From positions 434,001-498,000 of the forward strand of contig CAWHEX010000002.1 in NCBI GenBank assembly GCA_963828625.1: a stretch of 64,000 bases of DNA, in the 5' to 3' direction. The notes under the pieces are model-generated. The model did no database searches, was not told the origin of the DNA, and saw nothing but the letters and a program-made list of their open reading frames with translations. The translations under genes were made by a program, and so were the position numbers. Positions 17,789-26,450 of the stretch are shown here, in pieces; within the stretch, counting starts at the first letter, position 1, and every line of letters starts with the position of its first letter. This stretch comes from PALSA-894 sp963828625 (GTDB lineage Bacteria > Pseudomonadota > Alphaproteobacteria > Rhizobiales > Xanthobacteraceae).

Positions 17789-18050
17789 GGAACTCCTCCG
17801 GCTCGCGCTTCCCCGTTCGCCCCCTTGAAGCCGACCGGCTTCCGCGAACCCAGAACGCCTGACAGGCGATTTCCGCCTGCGCCGGCCCCGACCGGCGCTA
17901 CCTGCTTACGATATCGGCAATCCCCTCAAAGTTTAAGCGGCGCGCCGATGCGCGGCCGCCTAACCTGTGGGCAAGTCCGCGCCGCAACATTCATTTTGGG
18001 TCCTTGGAACGATCGTAAAGCGCCCCCGTTGGCGTCGATCGGAGGAGCTC

Positions 18051-18575
18051 ATGGCCCGAACCCCTGCGGCGGCGCAGCGAAAAGCCGACCTGGTCGCCGC
18101 CCCCGCAAAGCTGACCGTCCGCCTGACCGTAAACGGGGTCGCGCACGAGCTTGCGCTCGCGCCCTGGGTCAGCCTGCTCGACGCGTTGCGCGAGCATCTC
18201 GATCTCACCGGAACCAAGAAGGGCTGCGATCACGGTCAGTGCGGCGCCTGCACGGTGCTGGTCGACGGGCGGCGCATCAATTCGTGCCTGACGCTCGCCG
18301 TGATGAAAGACGGCGCGCAGGTCACCACCATCGAGGGTCTTGCGACCGACGGCGCACTGGACGCGCTGCAAGAAGCCTTCATCGCGCATGACGCCTTCCA
18401 ATGCGGCTATTGCACGCCGGGACAAATCTGTTCGGCGGCCGGATTGCTCGCCGAAGGCAAGGCGAAAACGAAGGACGAAGTACGCGAATTGATGAGCGGC
18501 AACCTCTGCCGCTGCGGCGCCTACCCCAACATCGTGGCGGCGATCCTCCAGGTGATGAACGGAGCGCGGCCGTGA
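18051..18575 (+). CDS. [2Fe-2S] subunit of a xanthine-dehydrogenase-family (PaoA-like) oxidoreductase
   Basis: This 174-residue electron-transfer subunit starts at ATG 18051 behind GGAGGAG. The plant-ferredoxin-type cluster motif is CDHGQCGACTVLVDGRRINSC, and the second, helical-domain cluster motif is CGYCTPGQ followed by CRCGAY. The family shuttles electrons from the molybdenum centre to FAD. E. coli PaoA carries a twin-arginine signal; this protein has only a short basic N-terminus (MARTPAAAQRKADL) and is probably cytoplasmic. Its stop overlaps the GTG of the FAD subunit (GTGA). Confidence 0.9.
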   Translation: MARTPAAAQRKADLVAAPAKLTVRLTVNGVAHELALAPWVSLLDALREHLDLTGTKKGCDHGQCGACTVLVDGRRINSCLTLAVMKDGAQVTTIEGLATDGALDALQEAFIAHDAFQCGYCTPGQICSAAGLLAEGKAKTKDEVRELMSGNLCRCGAYPNIVAAILQVMNGARP

Positions 18576-19590
18576 TCAATTTCGAATACACTCGCGCGAG
18601 CGCGATCTCCGACGCGCTGCGTCAGGCCGCCGCCGACCCGAACGCCAAATTCATCGCGGGCGGCACCAACCTGATCGACCTGATGAAGGAGAACGTCGAG
18701 AAGCCCACAAGGCTGATCGACATCACGCACCTGCCGCTCAAGGCGGTCGAGGAAACGCCCGACGGCGGGCTGAAGATCGGCGCGCTCGTGCCGAACAGCG
18801 ACCTCGCGTACCACCCGATTGTCGAGCAGCGCTATCCGCTGCTCGCAAGCGCGATCCTCGCGGGCGCCTCGCAGCAGTTGCGCAACATGGCCTCGACCGG
18901 CGGCAATCTGCTGCAACGGACGCGCTGCTATTATTTCTATGACACGGCGACGCCGTGCAACAAGCGCGCGCCCGGCAGCGGCTGCTCGGCGATCGAGGGC
19001 CTCAACCGCCAGCACGCGATCCTCGGCACGAGCGAAGCCTGCATCGCGACGCATCCGTCGGACATGTGCGTCGCGCTCGCGGCGCTCGACGCGGCGGTGC
19101 ATGTGCAGGGTCCATCGGGCGAACGCACGATCGCGTTCACGGATTTCCATCGTCTGCCGGGCAACACGCCGCAGCGTCGACACGAACCTCGATCCAGGCG
19201 AGATCATCACGTCGATCGAACTGCCAGCGCAGGGCTTCGCGAAGCACTACACCTATCTGAAGCTGCGCGACCGGCTGTCCTATGCGTTCGCGCTGGTATC
19301 GGTCGCGGCCGCACTTGAGATGGACGGCGACACCATCACGGAGGCGCGGTTTGCGCTCGGCGGCGTGGCGCACAAGCCGTGGCGCGATGCGTCTGCGGAG
19401 GCGCTGCTGCGCGGGCAGGCCGGAACGGAAGAAAATTTCGCCGAGGCTGCCGACATGCTGCTGCGCGACGCGCAGGGCCACGGTCACAACGATTTCAAGA
19501 TTCCACTCGCCCGCAAGGCGATCGTCCGCGGCGCTGACGCAGGCCGCGCGCGGCACGCCGCAGTCCCAGTCCGACAAGAAGATCAGGTAG
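18572..19590 (+). CDS. FAD-binding (PaoB-like) subunit of the oxidoreductase, two frameshifts
   Basis: The gene starts at GTG 18572 overlapping the previous stop. The FAD motif AKFIAGGTNLIDLMK and the LRNMASTGGNLLQRTRCYYFYD segment place it in the CO-dehydrogenase-medium-subunit family. The insert TPCNKRAPGSGC to EACIATHPSD, rich in Cys, is typical of PaoB/YagS, where it binds an additional [4Fe-4S] cluster. The frame breaks at about 19174 (after GNTPQ) and about 19530 (after KAIVR). Removing one base at each joins the parts to VDTNLDPGEIITSIELPAQ and ALTQAARGTPQS, giving 338 residues and a stop at 19588-19590. Confidence 0.85.
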
Positions 19591-19595
19591 CGGCC

Positions 19596-21801
19596 ATGCA
19601 GTCTCACATCGGTACGCCGACGTCCCGCGTCGATGGCCGCGCCAAGGTGACCGGCGCGGCGAAATACGCGGGTGAGTTCACGGCAAGCGATCTTGCCTAC
19701 GGCTATGTCGTCACATCCGACATTGCGAAGGGACGGATTGCGCGCATCGATACGAGCGAGGCGTTGCGCATCGCCGGCGTCATTGACGTGCTGACGCACG
19801 AACATCGTCCGCGCATGGCCGGCACCACGCGCGCCTATCAGGACGATGTCGCGCCGGGCGGTTCGCCTTACCGGCCGCTCTATGACGACAAGATCCTGTT
19901 CAGCGGCCAGCCGGTCGCGCTTGTGGTGGCGGAGGAGTGGGAGATCGCGCGCTACGCGGCGACGCTGGTGCGCGTCGAGTACCAGCAGCAGGCGCACGCG
20001 ACCGACCTGCATCTCGAACGCGACAACGCAAAGCCCACCAAGGTCGAGGCGAAGCCGCGCGGCAAGGCCGATAAGGCCTTACGACGCAGCCGAGGTGCAG
20101 CACGAAGCGCGAGTATTTCGTGCCGGTCGAGCATCACAATGCGATGGAGCTATTCGCCACCACGGCGGTGTGGGAGGGCGACGGCAAGCTGACGGTCTAC
20201 GACAAGACGCAGGGCGTGCAGAACGTGCAGCGCTACCTGTGCGCCGTGTTCAACATGAAGCAGGATGACCTGCGCGTCGTGTCGCCGTTCGTCGGTGGCG
20301 CGTACGGGTCGGGGCTGCGCCCCGCGCACCAGACGGCGCTCGCGGTGCTGGCGGCGCGTGCGCTGGAACGTTCCGTGCGCGTCACGCTGACGCGCCAGCA
20401 GATGTTCGCGCTTGGCTACCGTCCGGGCATCATCGAGAAGCTCAAGCTCGGCGCAAATGCGAACGGAACGCTCGACGTGACGACGCACGAGGCGATCTCG
20501 ATGACCTCGCAATACGAGGACTTCGCGCGCAACGACGTCGGTTGGTCCGGCGCGCTCTACAAGGCGCCGAACGCCAGCTACGCGCACGCCCTTGCCAAGC
20601 TCGACGTGCCGACGCCGACCGATATGCGTGCGCCGGGCGGCGCGACCGGCGTCTACGCGCTCGAATGCGCGATGGACGAGCTGGCGGTGAAGCTGAAGCT
20701 GGACCCGATCGAGCTGCGGCTTGCGCTGTTACTCGGACCGCGACCAGAATGCCGGCACGCCTTACACCAGCAAGAAGCTGCGCGAGTGCTACCGACAGGG
20801 CGCGGACGCTTTCGGCTGGGAAAAGCGGACGCCGGAGCCGCGCTCGATGCGCGACGGCAGCGAACTGGTCGGCTGGGGGATGGCGACCGGCATCTGGGAA
20901 GCCATGCAGATGAAGACCGCGGCGCGCATCGTGCTGACGGCGAACGGGCACGCCGAGGTGTCGAGCGCGACCGCCGACATCGGCACCGGCACCTACACGA
21001 TCATGACGCAGCTTGCCGCCGACATGCTCGGCCTGCCGCTGGAGAATGTCACCGCGAAGCTCGGCGACTCGACGCTGCCGCCGTCGCCGGTCGAAGGCGG
21101 CTCATGGATGGCGGCCTCGATCGCGGGCGCGATCGGCGCGGCGGCCGACAAGGTGCGCAAGGACCTTCTGCGGCTTGCGAAGAAGATGCCGCGGCTCGCC
21201 GCTGGCGGATGCGAAGCTCGACGAGGTGACGCTCAGCGACGGCAGGCTCGTGTCAAAGAGCGATGCGTCCCGCGCCGTGCCTGTCGCCGACATCATGCGG
21301 CACGGCAAGAAGGATCGCATCGAGCAGGAGGCGTCCGCCGGATCGAACGACGACGGTAAGCACGCGCGCTATGCGCATGCGGCGGTGTTCGCCGAAGTGA
21401 AGATCGACGAGCAGCTCGGCATCGTCCGCGTCACCCGCATCGTCGATGCAGTCGCGGCGGGCCGCATCCTCAATCCGAAGACGGCGCGCAGCCAGATCAT
21501 CGGCGGCGTGGTGTTCGGCATGGGGATGGCGCTGCACGAGGAGACGCTGCTCGACCATCGCTTCGGCCGCTTCATGAACGCCAATATCGCCGAATATCAC
21601 ATTCCGGCGCACGCGGACGTGCACGACATCGAGGTGATCTTCGTCGACGAACCGGACGAGATCATCAATCCGCTCGGCATCAAGGGCGTGGGCGAGATCG
21701 GCGTCGTCGGCACCGCGGCGGCGATCGCCAACGCGATCTATCATGCGACCGGAAAGCGCGTGCGCGATCTGCCGATCACGCTCGACAAGATCCTGGACTA
21801 G
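19596..21801 (+). CDS. Molybdopterin-binding (PaoC-like) catalytic subunit, four frameshifts
   Basis: This is the large subunit of the aldehyde/xanthine-oxidase type, starting at ATG 19596, 5 bp after the FAD gene. Segments in order are GTPTSRVDGRAKVTGAAKYA, FSGQPVALVVAEEWE, VPVEHHNAMELFATTAVWEGD, VSPFVGGAYGSG, MRAPGGATGVYALECAMDELA, RCYSDRDQNAGTPYTSK, TADIGTGTYTIMTQ and GVGEIGVVGTAAAIANAIYHA with the catalytic Glu. One-base insertions at about 20078, 20108, 20724 and 21200 split it; removing all four leaves 733 residues exactly in frame. Substrate unknown, likely an aldehyde or N-heterocycle. No XdhC/PaoD maturation gene is adjacent. Confidence 0.85.
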
Positions 21802-22669
21802 CTTTCCGCCCGCCGCAGCCGCACCAGCCCCTCCTGCGCGACGGTTGCGACCAGCGCGCCGTCGCGCGTGAAGATCAGTCCGCGCGACAGCCCGCGCGAG
21901 CCGAGCAGGTTCGGGCTGTCCTGCGCATAGAGCAGCCAGTCGTCGGCGCGGAACGGGCGGTGAAACCAGAGCGCATGATCGAGGCTCGCGCCCATGAAGT
22001 CCTTCTCGAACAGCGTGCGGCCGTGGCGCACCAGCGCGGTGTCGAGCAGCGTCATGTCGGACGCGTAGGCGAGCACGCATTGGTGGATCGCGGGATCGTC
22101 CGGCAGCTTGCCGGTCGCGCGGATCCAGACGTTGAAGTTGCCGGTCTCGCATCTTCTGGCCGAGATAGCGGCTCGTATTCGACCGGGCGCAGCTCGATCG
22201 GCCGCTCGCTCTTGTAATAGCGCTGCACGGCCTCGGGCATCGTCGGCAGAGAACTTCTTCTTGATGTCGGCTTCGCTCGGCGAGCTTTTCCGGCGGCGGC
22301 ACCTCGGGCATCGTCGACCTGATGGGCGAGGCCTTCCTCGTCGTTGTGGAACGACACCATCAGGGTGAAGATCGCATGGCCGTGCTGGATCGCGACGACG
22401 CGCCGCGTGGTGAAGCTCTTGCCGTCACGGATGCGGTCCACTTCGTAGATGATCGGCACCTTCGGGTCGCCGCCGATCAGGAAGTAGGCGTGCAGCGAAT
22501 GCGGCTGGCGGCCCTCGACGGTGCGCGAGGCCGCGACCAGCGCCTGCCCGATCACCTGTCCGCCGAACACGCGCTGCCAGCGATCCTGCGGCGAGCGCCC
22601 GCGGAAGAGGTTCACTTCGAGCTGCTCGATGTTGAGCACATCGAGCATGGTCTGGACGGCAGCGGACAT
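21798..22669 (-). CDS. tesB: Acyl-CoA thioesterase II (TesB), five frameshifts
   Basis: This double-hotdog thioesterase hydrolyses acyl-CoA. It starts at ATG 22669 (MSAAVQTMLDVLNIEQLEVN). RVFGGQVIGQALVAASRTVE and HSLHAYFLIGGDP form the first hotdog. ASLDHALWFHRPFRADDWLLYAQ with the catalytic Asp and the terminal GLVRLR form the second. Between about 22130 and 22320 the frame shifts five times. Removing single inserted bases yields TMPEVPPPEKL, MPEAVQRYYKSERPIELRPVEY and TGNFNVWIRATG, all family segments, and a 288-residue protein. The stop overlaps that of the convergent PaoC-like gene. Confidence 0.85.
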
Positions 22670-22734
22670 GGGGGCTCTCGGCGCGTGACGGAACCTGAGA
22701 GACACGCCGCAGGCCCGGAAAGTCAAGGCGAGCG

Positions 22735-22765
22735 CAAAACGAAACCGGCCCCGCGTGGGGCCGGT
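22735..22765 (-). terminator. Terminator of the collagen-like gene
   Basis: ACCGGCCCC (22744-22752) pairs with GGGGCCGGT (22757-22765) over a 4-nt loop. On the minus strand it is followed by TTCGTTTTG. It lies just after the collagen-like gene and close to the tesB start. Confidence 0.7.
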
Positions 22766-22787
22766 CCCTGACGAATTTCGGATAGCG

Positions 22788-23300
22788 CTATTTCTTGGCG
22801 CAGACGAGGCGAGCCTTGACCGGCGCATTGGCGTCGGTGCCGCATGACGCGCCGTTCTCGCTTGCGGTCGCCACCATCGCGCCGCCGACGCAAAGCGCGC
22901 TGATCATGATCTCGTCGCCGCCGCATTCAGCCGCGTTGTCGTTCGAGACGTGAACGCGGAGCTCGCCCTTGTCGCCGCGGTTGCCCTGCGGGCCGGTTGG
23001 CCCCTGCGGCCCGGTATCGCCCTTTGCGCCTGCGACACCCTGCGGGCCGCGCTCGCCCTGCGCGCCTTGCGGACCGGCGGGACCCGTTTCGCCCTTTGCG
23101 CCGGCAACGCCTTGCGGGCCGGCTGCGCCGGCCGGGCCTGCGGGGCCAGCCGGACCGGTATCGCCCTTCGGGCCGACCTCGCCCTTGGCGCCCTGCGGTC
23201 CCGCCACGCCTTGCGGACCCTGCGGCCCTTCGGGGCCTTTCGAGCACGCCGCAAGCGCCAGCGCCGCCGCCAACGTGATGATTGTCAGATGAATTCGCAC
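22788..23300 (-). CDS. Collagen-like repeat lipoprotein
   Basis: This 170-residue exported protein starts at GTG 23300. Its signal peptide ends in the lipobox LAAC (VRIHLTIITLAAALALAAC), so it should be a lipid-anchored envelope protein. From GPE to GEL it carries 31 uninterrupted Gly-X-Y triplets, mostly GPQ, GPA, GAK, GVA and GDT, the pattern that forms a collagen triple helix. A 55-residue C-terminal domain follows with four Cys (ECGGDE, ALCVGG, ASCGTD, LVCAKK), possibly a trimerisation or binding head with two disulfides. Similar genes occur in Bradyrhizobium relatives, as far as I recall; the role is unknown. Confidence 0.85.
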   Translation of the reverse strand: MRIHLTIITLAAALALAACSKGPEGPQGPQGVAGPQGAKGEVGPKGDTGPAGPAGPAGAAGPQGVAGAKGETGPAGPQGAQGERGPQGVAGAKGDTGPQGPTGPQGNRGDKGELRVHVSNDNAAECGGDEIMISALCVGGAMVATASENGASCGTDANAPVKARLVCAKK

Positions 23301-23427
23301 GGCGTCCCTCCCCTTCGGCCCGGCATCCGATCTTCTTTGTCGAACGGCGCAGGCGGTTTTGAATGCCCCCATCGGAAGCTTACATGAATTACTGTAGGAG
23401 CAAGATGTTTCCGCTGCCGCGAGGAAA

Positions 23428-24663
23428 ATGTCGCACCAACCAGAAATCGCACGCGCCGATGTGGTGATCGCCGGCGGCGGATTCGCCGGCCTCTCGCTTG
23501 CGCTCGCGCTGCGCCAGGGACTCGGCGACGCGTTCAGGATCGTCGTCGCCGATCCGGCCTTCGCGGCGGATGCGAAGGCGGACCTGCGCGCCTCCGCGAT
23601 CGCGGCCGCGGCGCGGCGCATGTTCGAAACGCTCGGCGTGTGGGACGCGGTCGCCGCGGATGCACAACCGATTCTCGACATGGTTGTGACCGACTCCAAG
23701 CTGAAGGACGCCGTGCGGCCGGTGTTCCTCACCTTCGCGGGCGAAGTGGAGGAGGGCGAGCCGTTCGCCCACATGATCGAGAACGCGCCGCTCAATGCCG
23801 CGCTCGCCGCCAAGGCGCGCGCGCAGGGAATCGAGCTGCGCGCCACCGCGGTGACGCGCTTCGCGCATGAGGGCAATCGCATCGCGGTGTCGCTCGGCGA
23901 TGGTGACGGTGTCGGCGTCGCTGCTCGTCGCCGCGGACGGCGCGCGCTCGCGCGTGCGCGAGCAGGCCGGCATCGCCAGTCATGGCTGGGCCTACGGGCA
24001 GTCCGGCGATCGTCACGACCGTGGCGCACGAGCGCGAGCACAACGGCCGCGCCGAGGAGCATTTCCTGCCCGCCGGCCCGTTCGCGATCCTGCCGCTCAA
24101 GGGCCGGCGCTCCTCGCTGGTGTGGACCGAGACCGACGCCGAGGCCGCGCGCATCGTCGCGCTTCCCGACGATGAGTTTCACGTGGAGCTGGAGCGGCGC
24201 TTCGGGCTGCATCTCGGCGACATCGGTGTGGTCGGCGCACGGCGCGCCTATCCGCTCGGGCTGTTCATCGCGCGCGCGTTCGTTGCCGAGCGCATCGCGC
24301 TGGTCGGCGATGCCGCGCATGTCATCCATCCGATCGCGGGGCAGGGGCTCAACATGGGCCTGCGCGATGTCGCGGCGCTCGCCGAGGCGATCGTCGATGC
24401 GGCGCGGCTCGGGCTCGATATCGGCGGCGCGGACGTGCTGGAGCGCTATCAGCGCTGGCGGCGCTTCGACACGATGGCGATGGGCGATCGCGACCGACGG
24501 GCTCAATCGGCTGTTCTCCAACGAGTTCGACGTGCTGCGCCTGATGCGCGATGTCGGGCTCGGGCTGGTCGACCGCATGCCGGCGGTGAAGTCGTTCTTC
24601 ATCCGCGAGGCGGCGGGCGTCACCGGCGAGGTGCCGAAGCTGCTGCGCGGCGAGGCGCTGTAG
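23428..24663 (+). CDS. ubiH: UbiH/COQ6-family FAD monooxygenase, three frameshifts
   Basis: This flavin hydroxylase of ubiquinone synthesis starts at ATG 23428. The N-terminal Rossmann motif is DVVIAGGGFAGLSLALAL, the second FAD motif is LVAADGARSRVREQAG, and the family signature is LVGDAAHVIHPIAGQGLNMGLRDV. One-base insertions at about 23910, 24003 and 24490 (each with a GGC-G-AT context) break the frame. Removing them gives 410 residues ending at 24663 (VPKLLRGEAL). It is divergent from the collagen-like gene, and its downstream end abuts a palindromic repeat. Confidence 0.87.
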   Translation: MSHQPEIARADVVIAGGGFAGLSLALALRQGLGDAFRIVVADPAFAADAKADLRASAIAAAARRMFETLGVWDAVAADAQPILDMVVTDSKLKDAVRPVFLTFAGEVEEGEPFAHMIENAPLNAALAAKARAQGIELRATAVTRFAHEGNRIAVSLGDGDGVGVAARRRGRRALARARAGRHRQSWLGLRAVRRSSRPWRTSASTTAAPRSISCPPARSRSCRSRAGAPRWCGPRPTPRPRASSRFPTMSFTWSWSGASGCISATSVWSAHGAPIRSGCSSRARSLPSASRWSAMPRMSSIRSRGRGSTWACAMSRRSPRRSSMRRGSGSISAARTCWSAISAGGASTRWRWAIATDGLNRLFSNEFDVLRLMRDVGLGLVDRMPAVKSFFIREAAGVTGEVPKLLRGEAL

Positions 24664-24674
24664 CGGCCGACATT

Positions 24675-24742
24675 CGCTCATGCCCGCGAACGTGGGCTCG
24701 AGTCTTGGCCAAGTCGGGTCCCGCTTTCGCGGGGACGAGCGG
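24675..24742. repeat. Interspersed palindromic repeat (copy A)
   Basis: CGCTCATGCCCGCGAA ... TCTTGGCCAA ... GGGTCCCGCTT-CGCGGGGACGAGCGG matches copy B at 55858-55929 along most of its length. It begins 11 bp after the ubiH stop, and the minus-strand stop of the racemase gene is inside it. Confidence 0.75.
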
Positions 24743-25441
24743 TACAGATGATACAAAGCAGTCGCTGCGTGATTTCCGCGACGTGCACGCCGGCACAGTC
24801 GAGCGTCGGAAAGCCGGCGTTCTCCTCGTTCATCACCATCGACAAGTCGGTGCCGGCGAGCAGCACGGCCTCGGCGCCGTCGCGCTTGATCAGGGTGTGC
24901 GCAAGCTCGCGCAGTCGGTCGATCCCGGCGGGCGTCGAGCGGTCGTAGACGACATCGAGATAGCTGTCGTGGATGAACGTCGATCTCGTCCGGCTGCGGC
25001 ATCACGACATCGACGCCAAGGCGGCCGAACATGTTCGATCTCGACCGTCGAGCGCGTGCCGAACAGCGCGACGCGCTTGAGCCCGCGTGCACGGATCGCG
25101 TCCGCGACGGTCGGCACCATGTCGATCAGCGGGATGCGCAGCAGCGGCAGCAAGCTGCGCCGAGCAGATGTGCGGCGTGACCGCGACGATCGCCGCCATC
25201 TCGGCGCCGCCCGCCGGCAGTGCGTCGATGAAGCCGTTGAGATAGCGCGCGAGCTCGTCGAGCTTGCCGGCCTCGGCGAGCGGACGGCCGTGATCGACAT
25301 CGGCATGCGCGATCAGCATGCGCGCGACGCGGCCCTGCGCCTCATGCGCGGCGATGCAGGCCGTTGTAATAGTAGACGGTCGCGCCCGGCCCGAGCCCGC
25401 CGATCAAGCCGAGGAACGCGGCCTTCCGTTGCCGGCATCAT
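24678..25441 (-). CDS. Aspartate/glutamate racemase family protein, five frameshifts
   Basis: The start is ATG ATG at 25441 (MMPAT). After removal of an inserted G the family N-terminus KAAFLGLIGGLGPGATVYYY appears. Further segments are MLIAHADVDHGRPLAE, VAVTPHICSAQLLPLLRIPLIDM with the first catalytic Cys (in a TPH-x-C context), RGLKRVALFGTRSTVE and LLAGTDLSMVMNEENAGFPTLD. In place of the second family Cys the LLAGTDLSM segment has Thr-Asp, so racemase chemistry is doubtful. Insertions at about 25395, 25360, 25155, 25035 and 24975 break the frame; removing all five gives 252 residues. The last 20 or so residues are encoded by repeat copy A. Confidence 0.72.
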
Positions 25442-25445
25442 GACA

Positions 25446-26067
25446 TCACGTCAGCGGAATGCCGCCGCAGTGCTCCTGGAACGGCGCGCGCGCTGGAGAT
25501 CTCGCCGAACCAGCGTTCGAGGTTCGCCAGCTTGGGCCGCTCCGGCACCAGCTCCATGTAGCGGCGGATCATCACGCCGACCGGAATGTCGCCGTAGCGA
25601 GAACGCGTCACCCGCCATGAAGCGCGTCTTGCCGAGCTGCTCGTCCATGATATGCGCGGCGGCGGTCGTCTTCTCCTTGCCGGCCGCGATCGCGGCGGGA
25701 TCGCGCTTGTCGGCCGGCGTGCGGATCAGGCCCCAGAACACCGGCGTGATCGCCGGGCCCATGACGGAAAGCTGCCAATCCATCCACTGATGTGCCTTGG
25801 CGCGCACCTTTGCGTCCTGCGGCTCGAGAGCCCCGTGCTTCGCGGCGAGATAGCGTACGACCGAATTCGATTCCCACAGCGTGAAGCCGTCCTCTTCCTC
25901 CAAGGTCGGCACCAGCGAGTTCGGGTTCATCGCGAGATAGAACGGCTCTTTGGTTTTGCCGAACGCGCCGCCGACGTCGATGCGCTCGCACGGCAGCTTA
26001 GTTCGCCGACCGCCCACATCGCCTTCTGCACGTTGGACGAGGTATTGCGGCCCCACATCTTGAGCAT
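25446..26067 (-). CDS. Glutathione S-transferase family protein, frameshifted
   Basis: The start is ATG 26067 (MLKMWGRNTSSNVQKAMWAVGEL). The N-terminal thioredoxin-like domain has KLPCERIDVGGAFGKTKEPFYLAMNPNSLVPTLEEEDG and WESNSVVRYLAAKHG, the glutathione-contact Glu-Ser. The helical C-terminal domain contains VRAKAHQWMDWQLSVMGPA and ERWFGEISS. A missing base at about 25998 and extra bases at about 25600 and 25480 disrupt the frame; correcting the three gives 206 residues ending GGIPLT. It has the class typical of bacterial detoxification GSTs; the substrate is not predictable. Confidence 0.83.
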
Positions 26068-26082
26068 TGCGTTCTCCCGAAT

Positions 26083-26195
26083 TTCGTCATGCCCGGCCAT
26101 AGCCCGTCAAGGCCGGGCTAACGTCTACGGTCATCCACGCCTTTCATGCGAGGGTACAAGACGTGGATGCCGGGACAAGCCCGGCGCATGACGAA
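26083..26195. repeat. Long imperfect palindrome, interspersed repeat
   Basis: TTCGTCATGCCCGGC at the left is mirrored by GCCCGGCGCATGACGAAT at the right. Inside, GTCATCCACG is mirrored by CGTGGATG. The right half is repeated in degraded form at 7311-7350. It fills the gap between the GST and Trm112 genes. Confidence 0.65.
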
Positions 26196-26203
26196 TGAGA
26201 GTC

Positions 26204-26392
26204 TCAATCCAGCTTGCGCGCCTCTTCGGGCAGCATGATCGGAATGCCGTCGCGGATCGGATAGGCGAGCTTGGCGGAGCGCGAGATCAGCTCCTGCTTG
26301 TCGCGGTCGTATTCGAGCGTGCCCTTGGTGAGCGGGCAGACGAGAATTTCGAGCAGCTTCGGATCGACGGTGCCGGCGGGACGATCGGTCAT
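26204..26392 (-). CDS. Trm112-family zinc-ribbon-like protein
   Basis: This 62-residue protein starts at ATG 26392 (MTDRPAGTVDPKLLEILVCP); a GTG two codons upstream is also possible. The Trm112 core KLLEILVCPLTKGTLEYD and LAYPIRDGIPIMLPEEAR is complete. Only one Cys remains of the four of zinc-binding homologues, usual in bacterial members. In eukaryotes and archaea Trm112 activates methyltransferases; the bacterial role is not established. It forms a same-strand series with the LON-domain and YbbN genes. Confidence 0.9.
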   Translation of the reverse strand: MTDRPAGTVDPKLLEILVCPLTKGTLEYDRDKQELISRSAKLAYPIRDGIPIMLPEEARKLD

Positions 26393-26450
26393 GGTCACGA
26401 TTTTCCAACTGTGGTCTGCGCGGACGATAGCATGTCCTCGCGGCGGTCAA

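Noticed and set aside
17789..18050. A second sigma-54 promoter before the upstream glnK
   Set aside because: GCGGCGCGGACTTGC (minus strand, near 17975) has GG and GC elements but the spacing is one base short and the -24 box is poor.
22930..23250. Repeat array of a CRISPR-like or satellite kind
   Set aside because: The regular GGC/GCC pattern is fully explained by codons for Gly-X-Y triplets in the collagen-like gene.
23301..24623. N-terminal extension of the collagen-like frame into ubiH
   Set aside because: The long minus-strand frame crosses the ubiH gene and has no coding character. The lipobox signal peptide sets the real start at 23300.
18572..26067. Calling the split genes pseudogenes
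   Set aside because: Each shift is a single base, nearly always an insertion, and motifs remain intact on both sides with no internal stops in the corrected frames. Error is the simpler explanation, though decay of individual genes is not excluded.
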